A stretch of DNA of 37,581 bases from Photobacterium carnosum (GCF_002849605.1 NZ_NPIB01000036.1:1-37581); one strand, 5' to 3'. Numbered from the stretch's first letter, positions 1 to 8,653 are shown. Notes: generated from the sequence alone by a model not told the origin. Program-made: numbers and translations.

Positions 1-108
1 TATATATTGCAGCATTACAACACTAAGCGGGGCCATAGTTATAACAACTATTTACCGCCAGTGGTGATGGAAGCAGCCGCTTAATTTAAACACCTATAAA
101 GGTGTACA
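1..108 (+). mobile_element. 3' end of an IS3-family-like insertion sequence (transposase OrfB C-terminus plus right terminal repeat)
   Basis: Frame 1 is open from base 1 to a TAA at 82-84 and encodes a transposase tail (HYNTKRGHSYNNYLPP, then VVMEAAA) of the kind that ends integrase-core OrfB proteins. About 24 bases later comes the element end, CTATAAAGGTGTACA (94-108). Its reverse complement, TGTACACCTTTATAG, matches the sequence beginning at 37474 in front of the OrfA start at the other window end (TGTACACCTAAATAG). That shared terminal repeat is why both are assigned to the same element type. The 5' part of this copy is outside the window. Confidence 0.7.
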
Positions 109-119
109 GTTTTACTTGA

Positions 120-206
120 CCACTTCAAGGCGGATCTACCACTGGTGAGTTTGTATTAGATGACTCATTAAAAATAGCCTTAAATCAATGCGGAATAGTT
201 ATTTAA
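120..206 (+). pseudogene. Possible 3' remnant of a gene interrupted by the IS
   Basis: Just outside the IS end, one frame is open for 28 codons to a TAA and reads like a protein C-terminus (GGSTTGEFVLDDSLKIALNQ). It has no start codon of its own, because a TGA closes the frame at 117-119. It may be the tail of a gene cut by the insertion or simply chance coding. The family is not recognised. Confidence 0.25.
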
Positions 207-290
207 GACAAGTCATGATAATCGTTTATTTCGCGCTAAATTAGAGCAATCAAAAAATAAGAATAGAAAACATTAATAATTTAAAGTGGA

Positions 291-306
291 TGTGATCTGT
301 ATCACA
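291..306 (+). promoter_or_regulatory. Perfect CRP-like palindrome next to the start of the first gene
   Basis: The sequence TGTGATCTGTATCACA is an exact TGTGA-N6-TCACA site. It ends 13 bases before the ATG at 320 and abuts the Shine-Dalgarno AAGGAG. At that position bound CRP would sit on the transcribed leader, so repression or roadblock fits better than activation, unless a promoter lies just downstream. An upstream promoter is not obvious. Confidence 0.5.
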
Positions 307-319
307 AGGAGAGAATACT

Positions 320-619
320 ATGAAAATTCACAAGCTTAGACTTAAAAGGTTACAGTTAGCAGAAGAGGATGCAAAGAAATATAATATGGATATCAGATTT
401 CTTTGGTTAAGTTCTTTATCTCCGAATTCAAGAAAATGCCATGTTATTAGACACGGGCAAGTATATACAGTAAAAAATATTATTGATTTCTATTCAAATA
501 AAGAAAATATAAAAGATTGTACGTGTTCATTTAGCGAAGTAATAAATGGAGACGTCCCTGAAAAATTATTAACTAGAATCAATAAACAAAAAGAAGAATG
601 GATAAAAGAAAATAGCTAA
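320..619 (+). CDS. Uncharacterised 99-residue protein with a MuF/phage-minor-head-like Cys/His pattern
   Basis: The ATG follows a good ribosome site (AAGGAG). The product is basic and lysine-rich at both ends. Its centre carries a C40-H41-x3-H45 group followed by C67-x-C69. The order 'SPNSRKCHVIRHGQVYT ... DCTCSF' resembles the C-terminal region of SPP1 gp7/MuF-type phage head proteins (RxxxC...HG...xCxCxF), but at 99 residues it is far shorter than those proteins. It could be a phage-derived remnant or a small stand-alone member of that fold. It lies 25 bp before the next gene in the same direction, so the two are probably co-transcribed. Base composition is strongly AT-rich compared with the genes from 4 kb on, which suggests acquisition. 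No enzymatic role can be assigned. Confidence 0.6.
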   Translation: MKIHKLRLKRLQLAEEDAKKYNMDIRFLWLSSLSPNSRKCHVIRHGQVYTVKNIIDFYSNKENIKDCTCSFSEVINGDVPEKLLTRINKQKEEWIKENS

Positions 620-644
620 CTATCAAAAAAGTAAGGAATAATTT

Positions 645-1301
645 ATGTCATTGATGAGTAAAGATCTATTTAAGTCCTTTGTTAAAAGTAATAATAGTCA
701 TGATCTTTTTGATAAAATAGGAGAAACAGCACTTGATGCAGTTATAGATGATAGTGTTTTAAAAGATATTCCTATTATTGGTACAGCTATTTCTTTATAC
801 AAGGCTGGTGATAGTATTCGTGCTAATTTATTCGCAAGGAAAATACTAGCTTTTCTCCGTGAAATTGATGATTTATCACAAGATAAACGAAAATTATTTA
901 TTGATGAAAATTTTACTAACCAAAATGATAAAGAAAAAATTAGTGAAATAATTTTATCATTTATTGATAATGCAGATAGGTCTCAATCTTGTACTTATTT
1001 AGGTCGAGCTTTTAAGTTATATGTTCTTGGATGTATTGATCGGAGAACTTACGATCTTTATTGTTTTGCATTACGTAGATTAAGTAATTATTTGATAGAG
1101 CAAATACACTCATATTATCGTTTCGGAAATTCTTGTGGTGTGGAACGTCATGCAATCCATGAATTAGCATCTTTGGGTATAATTGATATTTTAGTTACAC
1201 TTCAAGTTTTTGATGAAGCACAAGGTCTATGTCAAATGCCAGCGCATAATAATTTTGGAAGACTTTTTTATACTAATATTTTAGTACAAGATTTTTCATG
1301 A
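645..1301 (+). CDS. Uncharacterised 218-residue protein with a central hydrophobic 'DIPIIGT' segment
   Basis: The start ATG at 645 follows AAGGAATAATTT. Residues ~38-75 read VLKDIPIIGTAISLYKAG and then a RANLFARKILAFL-type segment: a glycine-containing hydrophobic helix followed by a basic amphipathic helix. I recall this arrangement from widespread uncharacterised bacterial proteins but cannot name the family. The rest is predicted helical, with a Cys/Tyr-rich stretch (residues ~112-150). No signal peptide is visible. It forms a two-gene unit with the preceding 99-residue gene and is closed by an intrinsic terminator at 1370. The pair sits directly beside an IS end and is AT-rich, which would suit an accessory (phage-related or defence-type) cassette, but that is inference only. 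Confidence 0.65.
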   Translation: MSLMSKDLFKSFVKSNNSHDLFDKIGETALDAVIDDSVLKDIPIIGTAISLYKAGDSIRANLFARKILAFLREIDDLSQDKRKLFIDENFTNQNDKEKISEIILSFIDNADRSQSCTYLGRAFKLYVLGCIDRRTYDLYCFALRRLSNYLIEQIHSYYRFGNSCGVERHAIHELASLGIIDILVTLQVFDEAQGLCQMPAHNNFGRLFYTNILVQDFS

Positions 1302-1369
1302 TTATATTAAGTAAAGTTTAAAAAATTAGTTAGTTTGCTAATCTAGTACACATAAAACGTTCATGTTAA

Positions 1370-1395
1370 ATACCGTCCATCGTGACGGTATTTTT
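1370..1395 (+). terminator. Intrinsic terminator of the two-gene cassette
   Basis: An 8-bp stem ATACCGTC/GACGGTAT with a 6-base loop is followed by TTTT. It lies 69 bases after the stop at 1301. Confidence 0.8.
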
Positions 1396-1438
1396 GTATG
1401 CGAGGTAGATTTAAAATAAATCTAGAATATTACTTATC

Positions 1439-1506
1439 ACCTTGGTTTTATTTAATAAAAACAAGGTTGTTTAGATAACACAACGGTCGCAATGAGTACG
1501 ACCGTT
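1439..1506. terminator. Two hairpins between convergent genes, probable terminator region for the nickel transporter
   Basis: The first hairpin pairs ACCTTG (1439-1444) with CAAGGT (1462-1467), extended by an A/T stem. The second pairs AACGGTCG (1482-1489) with CGACCGTT (1499-1506). Both lie just past the minus-strand stop at 1545. The second lacks a clear U-run on the minus strand, so termination is inferred from position and stem strength. Confidence 0.45.
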
Positions 1507-1544
1507 ATAGGCTAGAAAAGAGAGTTATTAACGTTAATTAAACA

Positions 1545-2579
1545 CTAAATTGGCTGATCAAGTTTGTCGTAACTACGTAGCTTATAATTGATGATCGACA
1601 GAACCCAGCAACCAACAAATATCGCGATAACACCAATACCAACCATTCCAAAATGATCGGTCATGGTATTAATGCCATCCCAAAACGAGCCGCTTAATTT
1701 CAAACTTGATGCGATAGCACTTAATGCTTCTAAGCCACCAATGATCAACGCCACAATCACAGAAATGCCCGTAATGGTCATGTTGTAGTAAAGCTTACGC
1801 GACGGTTTTGAGAATGCCCAACCATAAGCACCGATCATAACTAGATTATCTAGAGTATCAATTAACGACATGCCGACAGTAAATAAGATCGGGAAGATCA
1901 TGATCAGCCAAATATTCATTCCTTGAGAAGCATTAGTCGCTGAAAGTGCTAATAAGGTAATTTCGGTAGCGGTATCAAAGCCTAAGCCAAACAGAAAACC
2001 AATAAAATACATGTGCCAGCTTTTATTGATAAATTTAAATGAAAAATGGAATAGTTTATTTAATGGACCGCTTAATTGAATATTTAAATCCGCATCTGTT
2101 GGACGAACACCTTTTTTATAAGCATTGAATTTTTTATAGACAGAAAGAAAAATTCTAAGGTTGATATAAGCCATAATTAATAAAAATAGAATAGAAACAC
2201 TGGTGCCTATAATGCCGCCAATATCACTGATAAAAGGGATTTTTGACTTAAATGTGCCAACGGTTAATGCAATAGCTGCCGCCGCTAACATTACAATAGT
2301 TGAATGACCTAATGAGAAAAAAGTACCAATGGTGATGGGTTTTTTGCCCTGTTCCATCATTTTTCGAGTAGTGGTATCAATGGCGGCAATATGGTCTGCA
2401 TCGACGGCATGGCGTAAACCTAAAGACCACGCGAGTAATGACATACCTAGCATTGTGGGGTGTTGATAGAAGGCAAGTACCGCAACAATCCACACTGCTA
2501 TATTGATTAATATAAGGCTAGATACCAGCCATATTGCATTCTTTTTTGTGTTATCGCTGTTTTTAATAATAGTTATCAT
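1545..2579 (-). CDS. HoxN/HupN/NixA (NiCoT) family nickel/cobalt transporter
   Basis: An inner-membrane secondary transporter that imports Ni2+ and/or Co2+ for metalloenzymes such as urease, hydrogenase or glyoxalase. The family signature HX4DH in the second membrane helix is present as H57-AVDA-D62-H63, followed by IAAIDTTTRK. The other conserved blocks, LGHSTIVML (~90-98) and GLGFDTATE (~197-206), are also present. The length (344 aa, about eight hydrophobic segments) is normal for NiCoT. No nickel enzyme gene lies in the window, so metal preference cannot be read from context. It diverges from tpx across about 260 bp of very AT-rich sequence. The ATG at 2579 is preceded by an AAAAGAGA purine run as a weak ribosome site. 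Confidence 0.9.
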   Translation of the reverse strand: MITIIKNSDNTKKNAIWLVSSLILINIAVWIVAVLAFYQHPTMLGMSLLAWSLGLRHAVDADHIAAIDTTTRKMMEQGKKPITIGTFFSLGHSTIVMLAAAAIALTVGTFKSKIPFISDIGGIIGTSVSILFLLIMAYINLRIFLSVYKKFNAYKKGVRPTDADLNIQLSGPLNKLFHFSFKFINKSWHMYFIGFLFGLGFDTATEITLLALSATNASQGMNIWLIMIFPILFTVGMSLIDTLDNLVMIGAYGWAFSKPSRKLYYNMTITGISVIVALIIGGLEALSAIASSLKLSGSFWDGINTMTDHFGMVGIGVIAIFVGCWVLSIINYKLRSYDKLDQPI

Positions 2580-2840
2580 TCTCTTTTCTTTTGGTTTTTA
2601 TGTTAATATTAGTTTCTATGCAATAAGATTAAATTGTTTATTTTCATTTGGTTATCTATTTTTGGTTCTTATTTTAATGCCACTTTTTATATGTGGTTTA
2701 TATTTTATTCTTCATTATAAACATCCCTTTGGCGTATGTATTTAATTTTTAAGGGTTGTTATATTGATAAAAGTAGCACAGTATATTTTGGCACTTTAAA
2801 TGTGATAAATAATTTAAAAATAATAAATAAGGTGAATGTT

Positions 2841-3338
2841 ATGTCAGTAACTGTCGAAGGTAAAAAACTATCAGTATTAGGTCAATTTCCACTCGTTGGA
2901 CAACAAGCGCCAGAGTTTACACTTTGTGGTGCAGATCTTAGTGATTTAACATTAACGTCACTTAAAGGAAAAAAAGTTGTTTTAAATATTTTTCCAAGTG
3001 TTGATACACCTGTTTGTGCGATGAGTGTGCGTGCATTTAATAAAATGGCGACTGATATTGATAATACAGTTGTGCTTTGTATTTCAGCCGATCTACCCTT
3101 TGCCGCAAGTCGTTTCTGTGCTGCTGAAGGGCTTGAAAATGTTAAAACAGCATCATTTTTCCGCGAGCCTCTGTTTACACAAGCATATGGTGTAAATATT
3201 AATGAAGGGCCATTAAAAGGTTTAGCTGCACGTGCTGTGATTATTTTAAATGAAGATGGTCAAGTGACTTACAGTGAACGTGTTGCTGAGATCAAACATG
3301 AACCTAATTATGAAGCTGCAATGGCTGCTTTACGCTAA
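2841..3338 (+). CDS. tpx: Thiol peroxidase (atypical 2-Cys peroxiredoxin)
   Basis: Tpx reduces H2O2 and preferably alkyl hydroperoxides in the periplasm/cytosol, using thioredoxin. The 165-residue product has the peroxidatic cysteine C59 in SVDTPVCAMSVRAFN and the resolving cysteine C93 in SADLPFAASRFC. These match C61 and C95 of the E. coli enzyme. The GITRV-type tail region and overall length are also typical. The start is taken as the ATG at 2841 because AAGGTGA lies 6 bases upstream; the longer frame from 2736 only adds a low-complexity, non-homologous leader. It is monocistronic, with its own strong terminator at 3393-3426. Confidence 0.95.
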   Translation: MSVTVEGKKLSVLGQFPLVGQQAPEFTLCGADLSDLTLTSLKGKKVVLNIFPSVDTPVCAMSVRAFNKMATDIDNTVVLCISADLPFAASRFCAAEGLENVKTASFFREPLFTQAYGVNINEGPLKGLAARAVIILNEDGQVTYSERVAEIKHEPNYEAAMAALR

Positions 3339-3386
3339 GAATTACCTTTATAGCTTGTAGGGCTAGAGAGGGATTTTCAGTTAATT

Positions 3387-3426
3387 AAAAAAGTCGTTAT
3401 ATGTTTATGCATATAACGGCTTTTTT
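3387..3426. terminator. Terminator of tpx
   Basis: An 11-bp stem (3393-3403 with 3410-3420, one G-U pair), a 6-base loop, six T after it and an A-run before it. Confidence 0.9.
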
Positions 3427-3782
3427 ATGCGAGAAAAATAAAATTGTGCTGTTAGTCTTATCGTCATTACAACCATCGAGAATAAATACACTACAGCATA
3501 ATCATGGTGGTATTAGATAAAGGCATAATCTGAGTTACTTTATGGTAATAAAAAAGGGGGTTTTTCGTTAATCTAGCGGGTTAGTTTGGCTTATTGTTAA
3601 GAATATTCCGTGTATTATTATTTAATAATCGCCTTTGTTACAACTTTCGATCTTTCATACAAATTGAAACATATTGCTGATATTTAAAAGAAACAAGAGC
3701 GAGTATATTTTATTTGAATTTCTTTTTTATATTTCCATTTTCGCGGTTGTTGAGTATCTCAATCGTTTCCAGGACGGCAACA
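3427..3782. other. Intergenic region with no recognisable gene
   Basis: About 350 bases, AT-rich. An in-frame TTG at 3714 would extend the next gene by 23 residues, but these are phenylalanine/serine-rich and look non-coding. No RNA gene or convincing promoter was recognised. Confidence 0.4.
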
Positions 3783-4061
3783 ATGACAAGGTTTAAGTTA
3801 AAGATCACTCATGGACTATCTCATCATCCTGATATTATAAAAGTGACGGCGGATCCTCGCCAAGCTTTACGTTTTCTTGAACGTGAAGTGTCGCCTTATA
3901 CGCGTGGTTTTACGAAAATTGTCACTACCGATAATAAGCAGTATGTAAAAAGTATTGCAGAAGATGATAGCAAAGCCTTTCGTTATGATTATGTGCCTTA
4001 TAATCAACTCGATGTGATATGGCAAAAGCTGTGGGGATTTGTACTTAATAAATGTAAATAA
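3783..4061 (+). CDS. Uncharacterised 92-residue protein
   Basis: The ATG at 3783 is chosen because AGGA lies 8 bases upstream and the protein-like composition begins there (MTRFKLKITHGLSHHPDI). The product is a small soluble basic protein with no signal peptide, no membrane segment and a Trp/Tyr-containing C-terminus (RYDYVPYNQLDVIWQKLWGF). The charge pattern and good ribosome site argue for a real gene. I do not recognise its family. It stands alone between terminators, facing the glycosylasparaginase gene tail to tail. Confidence 0.6.
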   Translation: MTRFKLKITHGLSHHPDIIKVTADPRQALRFLEREVSPYTRGFTKIVTTDNKQYVKSIAEDDSKAFRYDYVPYNQLDVIWQKLWGFVLNKCK

Positions 4062-4081
4062 TGAAATGGTCGTTGGTATAT

Positions 4082-4120
4082 AACAACACCCTGTAAGTAT
4101 GATCTTAGCAGGGTGTTGTT
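4082..4120. terminator. Strong hairpin between convergent genes, probable bidirectional terminator
   Basis: A 12-bp perfect stem (4082-4093 with 4109-4120) and a 15-base loop, located between the stops at 4061 (+) and 4160 (-). It has no long U-run on either side, so efficiency is uncertain. Confidence 0.6.
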
Positions 4121-4159
4121 GATCTTAGTGTGGCTGTATTCTCTTTTCGGTGAGAATAA

Positions 4160-5086
4160 TTACTTAGTCATGATCACTTCAGCTTGGCGCTCTTCTGGCT
4201 TATCCATGCCTGTTTGCCACAACCAGTAAGTAATATTACCCGGACAATTTAAGCTCACCACTTTGTGATTACCGTGGCAATCAATTGCATGAATAGTGAC
4301 GCCTTCAGTATAGCCATCTTTTAAATAATCAAGATCTTGAATGGCTTCATAGACGGCATCATCAAGTTTCATGCCCATTTTCATATACAGCACTACCGCA
4401 TGCGCAGTTGCACAACGAATACTCATTTCCCCTGTATGGGTACACGCACAAGCCCCGTAACGACTGTCGGCATAAGAGCCAGCACCAATAATTGGGCTAT
4501 CACCTAACCGCCCCGGGTATTTCCATGCCCAACCAGAGGTTGATGTGGCGGCGGTAATTTTGTTATTAATATCACTGCTTAAAAAAACGGTGGTGTCACG
4601 TACACGTTCAGGATCGGTGGCATTGTTTGATAATGGCGCAAGAGGTACATTAGGAAATGCTGCTTGTTGCTCAGGTGTCATGGCTTGCTTTAGCTTTTCC
4701 CACCATACTTGCTTTGAATCTTCGATGAGGTTATCACCCGCAACAGCATTAATTTCATTGGCAAAAATAGCCGCACCTTCACCAACTAAAATTTCATGAT
4801 TGAGATCAGTCATCACCTTATAGGCGACTTCTATTGGGTGGATGTAACCTTTTAACGCACCAACAGCGCCAGTGCGTAAACTGTCACCGTCCATTACCGA
4901 AGCATCTAATTCCATTTCACCTAATACATTAGGCCAGCCACCATAACCCACGGTACGTACACGTGGATCTAATTCCACCAGCTTAATGCCTTCAACTAAA
5001 GCCCGTAAGCCTTCTTCACCAGCTTGCAGGCGACGTGCTGATGCTTCAATGCCTGGGTAGGCTTCTGAGTTTGCTAATAAGATCAT
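4160..5086 (-). CDS. N4-(beta-N-acetylglucosaminyl)-L-asparaginase (glycosylasparaginase, Ntn hydrolase)
   Basis: This enzyme cleaves the GlcNAc-Asn bond left after protein and glycan trimming of N-glycoproteins, giving aspartate and GlcNAc-amine. It is made as a precursor that self-cleaves before a catalytic threonine. Visible blocks are VGYGGWPNVLGE and LDASVMDG near the N-terminus, then RDT with the predicted nucleophile T165, TSTSGWAWKYPGR and LGDSPIIGAG (substrate Arg193/Asp196 region). The ATG at 5086 (308 aa) is preferred over one 54 bases upstream: it has AAGGACG 7-8 bases before it and leaves a 14-base gap after the aminopeptidase gene instead of an overlap. No signal peptide is seen, so it should act in the cytoplasm. 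It is the last gene of the transporter/peptidase operon. Confidence 0.9.
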   Translation of the reverse strand: MILLANSEAYPGIEASARRLQAGEEGLRALVEGIKLVELDPRVRTVGYGGWPNVLGEMELDASVMDGDSLRTGAVGALKGYIHPIEVAYKVMTDLNHEILVGEGAAIFANEINAVAGDNLIEDSKQVWWEKLKQAMTPEQQAAFPNVPLAPLSNNATDPERVRDTTVFLSSDINNKITAATSTSGWAWKYPGRLGDSPIIGAGSYADSRYGACACTHTGEMSIRCATAHAVVLYMKMGMKLDDAVYEAIQDLDYLKDGYTEGVTIHAIDCHGNHKVVSLNCPGNITYWLWQTGMDKPEERQAEVIMTK

Positions 5087-5100
5087 GTTTAACGTCCTTG

Positions 5101-6498
5101 TTATTGGTGCAATTGATCTTGCAAGATCAATTGTTGGCAAAGCTCGGTTAATAATAAAGTGCCGTAGCCCGTTGTAGCTTTAGGGTAAATTTTACGGTGA
5201 TTCATGCCGAGTGACATTGCGGCTGAATCAATATGGATCCATTTTTGATCAGGTTGAATAAAGTGTTCTAAAAAGGTAGCGGCAACACACGGGCTACCGT
5301 CAGGCTCTTCGCTACCGTGGCGCAGATCAGCAAAGTCACTTTCAAGTGCGGTGGTAAACATGCCACCCGTCGGCATTGGCCATAACGGTTCAGAACATGC
5401 TTGACCTGCTGTTTGAGCATTCGCAATCAAGTTATTATCATTACCCATTAATGAGGCATAGGCTTTACCAAGCGCAATGCCTGTACCGCCCGTTAAGGTT
5501 GCAATATCGACTAAATAATCAGGTTGGTAGTGCTGCTGAGCATAGTGCAATACATCCGCTAGCACCATTCGCCCTTCGGCATCGGTGGTGATGATTTCAA
5601 CATTGGTTTTATTGAGCATCGTCACCACATCACCGGGTTTAATGGCTTTACCTGACGGCATGTTTTCAACCAAGCCACATAAGCCAATCACTCGAATAGG
5701 TAATTGCAGTTGCGCAATAGCATTAAGTGCACCAACAACCGCCGCTGCACCGCCCATATCGACTTTCATTGTACTCATATAACGCGGTTGTTTAATGCTG
5801 ATACCACCGGAATCAAAGGTGACACCTTTACCGACTAAAGCGACGGTAAACTTGGGATCTTGAGGATGATAGTCGAGGCATAACAAGCGTGCTTCGCGAT
5901 CACTGCCTTGGGCGATACTCATTAAGCCGCCAAAACCTTGTTTAAGCATCATTGCATCATCGAGATAAGATAACTCAATATTGTTAATCGCTAATGCTTC
6001 TACAGCTTCGACAAAGGATTGTGGATATAGAATATTTCCCGGTTTATTGGTTAACTCGCGTGCAATCAATTGGCTGTGAGCAAGAATTTTACCATTTTCA
6101 AACGCTGTGTTATCACTAGCATCAGCATTTAATAAGGTGAAATCTGCCAGTGTTGGGGTTAATAATGGGCTGTTACTGTGGCGATAATGATAATCTGATA
6201 ACGCCAAACCAAAAGAGAGCCATTTCAGCCATTGCTGACGTTCAAAACGAGCGGCAATATCGACATCTATGCACAATTGAAGTGTGGTCGCTTGCGTAAA
6301 TGTGGTCGCGATTAAATAGCCAACATCTTGAATATCAGCAACAGCAATAACGCGCTTACTGATCTCAGCATTAAAATCACTCACATCTTGGTTAACGGTT
6401 AATGTTGAATGTTCACCCAAGGTTAGATGAAGCGTTCGCGTTAATTGATCGCATTGATGCTCACGACTAAAAGTTAAAGTTAATGGGTTACTATTCAT
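5101..6498 (-). CDS. M17 family leucyl aminopeptidase
   Basis: A cytoplasmic dinuclear-metal exopeptidase that removes N-terminal residues from peptides. All catalytic residues of bovine lens LAP align with a constant offset of 26: K224, D229, K236 (KGVTFDSGGISIK), D247 (VDMGG), and D306, E308 and R310 (TTDAEGR). At 465 aa it is shorter than PepA (about 503), with a shortened N-terminal domain, so it is a paralogue rather than PepA itself. Its ATG overlaps the stop of the upstream permease by one base (TAATG), indicating translational coupling. Between a Dpp-like transporter and glycosylasparaginase, it would trim the peptide part of imported glycopeptides; this role is inferred. Confidence 0.92.
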   Translation of the reverse strand: MNSNPLTLTFSREHQCDQLTRTLHLTLGEHSTLTVNQDVSDFNAEISKRVIAVADIQDVGYLIATTFTQATTLQLCIDVDIAARFERQQWLKWLSFGLALSDYHYRHSNSPLLTPTLADFTLLNADASDNTAFENGKILAHSQLIARELTNKPGNILYPQSFVEAVEALAINNIELSYLDDAMMLKQGFGGLMSIAQGSDREARLLCLDYHPQDPKFTVALVGKGVTFDSGGISIKQPRYMSTMKVDMGGAAAVVGALNAIAQLQLPIRVIGLCGLVENMPSGKAIKPGDVVTMLNKTNVEIITTDAEGRMVLADVLHYAQQHYQPDYLVDIATLTGGTGIALGKAYASLMGNDNNLIANAQTAGQACSEPLWPMPTGGMFTTALESDFADLRHGSEEPDGSPCVAATFLEHFIQPDQKWIHIDSAAMSLGMNHRKIYPKATTGYGTLLLTELCQQLILQDQLHQ

Positions 6499-7520
6499 TA
6501 TTTGATTCCACCATCTGCGATAGGGTGAGGCATTTCGGTTTGAGTCTCGATAAGGGTTGCATCACTGCGCTGTTGCCAACGACGCATGCCTTTGTGGGAA
6601 CGTAACTGAGGGTTGGCAATTTCATCGACGGCAAAGTTTAATAACGATAAACCGATAGCGATAAAAATCAGCGCCATACACGGTGCAAGTATTTCCCACC
6701 ATGCGCCAATCAGCATCGACGATGAAGTTTGGACGTTATATAACATCACGCCCCAACTGATGGCATTTGGATCACCAAGGCCAAGGAACGATAAACTGGC
6801 TTCGGTCATGATTGCGAGCAGTACACAACCAATAAAACTAGCACCAACAATCGACATTAAGTTAGGCAGAATTTCAACGGCAATAATGCGCCATGGTGAT
6901 TCACCTAATACTTCTGCGGCACGAATAAACTCTTTTTCGCGTAAGGATAAAGTTTGAGATCGCACCACCCGCGCGCCCCATGCCCATGAAGTAATGGCGA
7001 TCACAATCGCTATCGTAAATGGCCCCGCCTGACCAATAAATGCAGCAATAATAAATAGCAGCGGTAATTGTGGGATCACCAACATGATATTCATGGCGGC
7101 CGTTAAAATTTCATCAACTTTACCGCCAAAATATCCAGCTGAAACACCGATTAAGGTTGCCAGAAAACACACTAAAATACCGGCACCTAAACCAACGGCC
7201 AGTGAAGTACGTGCGCCATAAATTAATTGTGACCACACATCACGCCCCATGCGGGTAGTCCCTAGAATATGATCGGCTTTTTTTGACATTAACAAGGTAC
7301 GTTTATTGGTGGCTAAGTTAGTTGCGATCCAGCCATCAGGGTTATTTTGCGCTGCTTTTACCACAAAAGCAGGGTATTCATGAGGGTTTCCCGTACCTCT
7401 ATCTGGGGCGTGATCAGTGATCAATGGCGCAAAAATAGCCGCCAACACAAACATGACTAAAATACAGAGTCCAGTTAATGACTTAGGGTTACGAATTAAT
7501 AATTGAATAATGCCTTTCAT
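6498..7520 (-). CDS. ABC transporter permease, DppC/OppC type
   Basis: The second inner-membrane subunit of a peptide/oligosaccharide-type importer. Features are an N-terminal helix (residues ~16-35), a periplasmic insertion with NPDGWIATNL, and the conserved ILGTTRMGRDVWSQLIYGARTSL block. The cytoplasmic EAA loop (REKEFIRAAEVLGESPWRII) contacts the ATPase. It ends with a polar tail. It starts one base after the stop of the partner permease. The family normally sits next to two ATPase genes (DppD/DppF), but here the following gene is an aminopeptidase, so the ATPases must come from elsewhere. Confidence 0.92.
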   Translation of the reverse strand: MKGIIQLLIRNPKSLTGLCILVMFVLAAIFAPLITDHAPDRGTGNPHEYPAFVVKAAQNNPDGWIATNLATNKRTLLMSKKADHILGTTRMGRDVWSQLIYGARTSLAVGLGAGILVCFLATLIGVSAGYFGGKVDEILTAAMNIMLVIPQLPLLFIIAAFIGQAGPFTIAIVIAITSWAWGARVVRSQTLSLREKEFIRAAEVLGESPWRIIAVEILPNLMSIVGASFIGCVLLAIMTEASLSFLGLGDPNAISWGVMLYNVQTSSSMLIGAWWEILAPCMALIFIAIGLSLLNFAVDEIANPQLRSHKGMRRWQQRSDATLIETQTEMPHPIADGGIK

Positions 7521-7521
7521 G

Positions 7522-8508
7522 TTATCGATCTCCAGTACGTAGGCGGGGATCTAAGAAAACAATTAACAGATCAGCCATAAAGTTAAAGAACAACATAAAC
7601 AAGGTCATTAATAATAGTTGCCCTTGTAATACTTGGTAGTCACGGGCGTGAATAGCGTTTAATAACACCGTCCCAAGACCGGGGTAGTTAAAGATCATTT
7701 CAACAATTAACTGACCACTGATTGCAGTACCTAAGGCCATTGATAATGCGGTCACGCTTGGTAGCATGGCATTACGAGCGGCATAGTTAAAAATAACTCG
7801 ATGCTCACTTAATCCTTTGGCTTTTGCCATAGTGATAAAGTCTTCGTTTAATAGGTTGATCATGTTGTTACGCATGCTAATGAGGAAGCCACCAATTTGA
7901 CTGACGGTGGCACATAACAACGGCAGGGCAGCGTGATACATCACATCTTTATAAAACGCCCAACTTGACCAATCAGGCGTAGTGCCAGAGGTGTAAGCAT
8001 TGCCAATCGGGAACCATTCTAAGCCAATGGCAAAGGTGAACATCACCAGCATCGCAATAACCACTGACGGGATAGATTGCACCACCAGCGTACTTGGTGA
8101 AATAAAGGTGTCGTAATAACTACCTCGACGCCACGCGGCAAAAACACCCATTACCGAGCCAATACAAAATGATAAAACAACCGCGGTTCCTGTGAGAAAT
8201 AATGACCAGCCAATGGCACTACCAAGTAGATCATTAACCGATAACGGATAAAACTTAATGGAGGTTCCCCATTGTCCGGTAAATATATTGGCAAGATAAG
8301 AAAAGTATTGTTCATATAAAGGACCATCAACAAAGCCAAGCAGCTTTTTCATGGCTTCAATACGTTCAGGGCTAACATGAGAGGTGGCATTAGCAAACAT
8401 CATCGTAACTGGATCACCAGGCATGGCGCGAGGCAATATAAAGTTTAATGTGGCTGCAAATAATAACGCGACAAAATAAAATGATAATCGACGAAAGAAA
8501 AAGCCCAT
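7522..8508 (-). CDS. ABC transporter permease, DppB/OppB type
   Basis: The first membrane subunit of the same importer. It has the typical N-terminal RRLSFYFVALLFAATLNFILPRAMPGDP segment (only the general pattern of helix followed by PGDP is used here), the EAA loop NEDFITMAKAKGLSEHRVI, and a C-terminal DPRLRTGDR as in DppB. The length of 328 aa is normal. AGGAA lies 8 bases before the ATG. The 145-base gap to the upstream binding-protein gene contains inverted repeats that may reduce read-through, so the binding protein would be made in excess. Confidence 0.92.
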   Translation of the reverse strand: MGFFFRRLSFYFVALLFAATLNFILPRAMPGDPVTMMFANATSHVSPERIEAMKKLLGFVDGPLYEQYFSYLANIFTGQWGTSIKFYPLSVNDLLGSAIGWSLFLTGTAVVLSFCIGSVMGVFAAWRRGSYYDTFISPSTLVVQSIPSVVIAMLVMFTFAIGLEWFPIGNAYTSGTTPDWSSWAFYKDVMYHAALPLLCATVSQIGGFLISMRNNMINLLNEDFITMAKAKGLSEHRVIFNYAARNAMLPSVTALSMALGTAISGQLIVEMIFNYPGLGTVLLNAIHARDYQVLQGQLLLMTLFMLFFNFMADLLIVFLDPRLRTGDR

Positions 8509-8543
8509 CGTATTTATTCCTAATAAAGATATTCGATTTAATT

Positions 8544-8645
8544 AGTCTGAATATTAAAAACGCCCGTTAAGTAAATAACAGTGGTGTTATATATTCAGAC
8601 TGACATCACAGCGAAATAAATACCGCCATCAAAAGATAACGGTAT
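8544..8645 (-). promoter_or_regulatory. Intercistronic inverted repeats between binding-protein and permease genes
   Basis: A perfect 11-bp inverted repeat (AGTCTGAATAT 8544-8554 with ATATTCAGACT 8591-8601), followed by a shorter ATACCG/CGGTAT pair (8620-8645). No U-run follows. This position is typical of mRNA-stabilising or attenuating structures in binding-protein ABC operons. Confidence 0.5.
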
Positions 8646-8653
8646 GGTTATTA

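Noticed and set aside
2503..2745. 80-codon hydrophobic frame on the plus strand
   Set aside because: It overlaps the 5' end of the nickel transporter on the other strand and a T-rich leader, has no ribosome site, and its hydrophobicity comes from the T-rich DNA.
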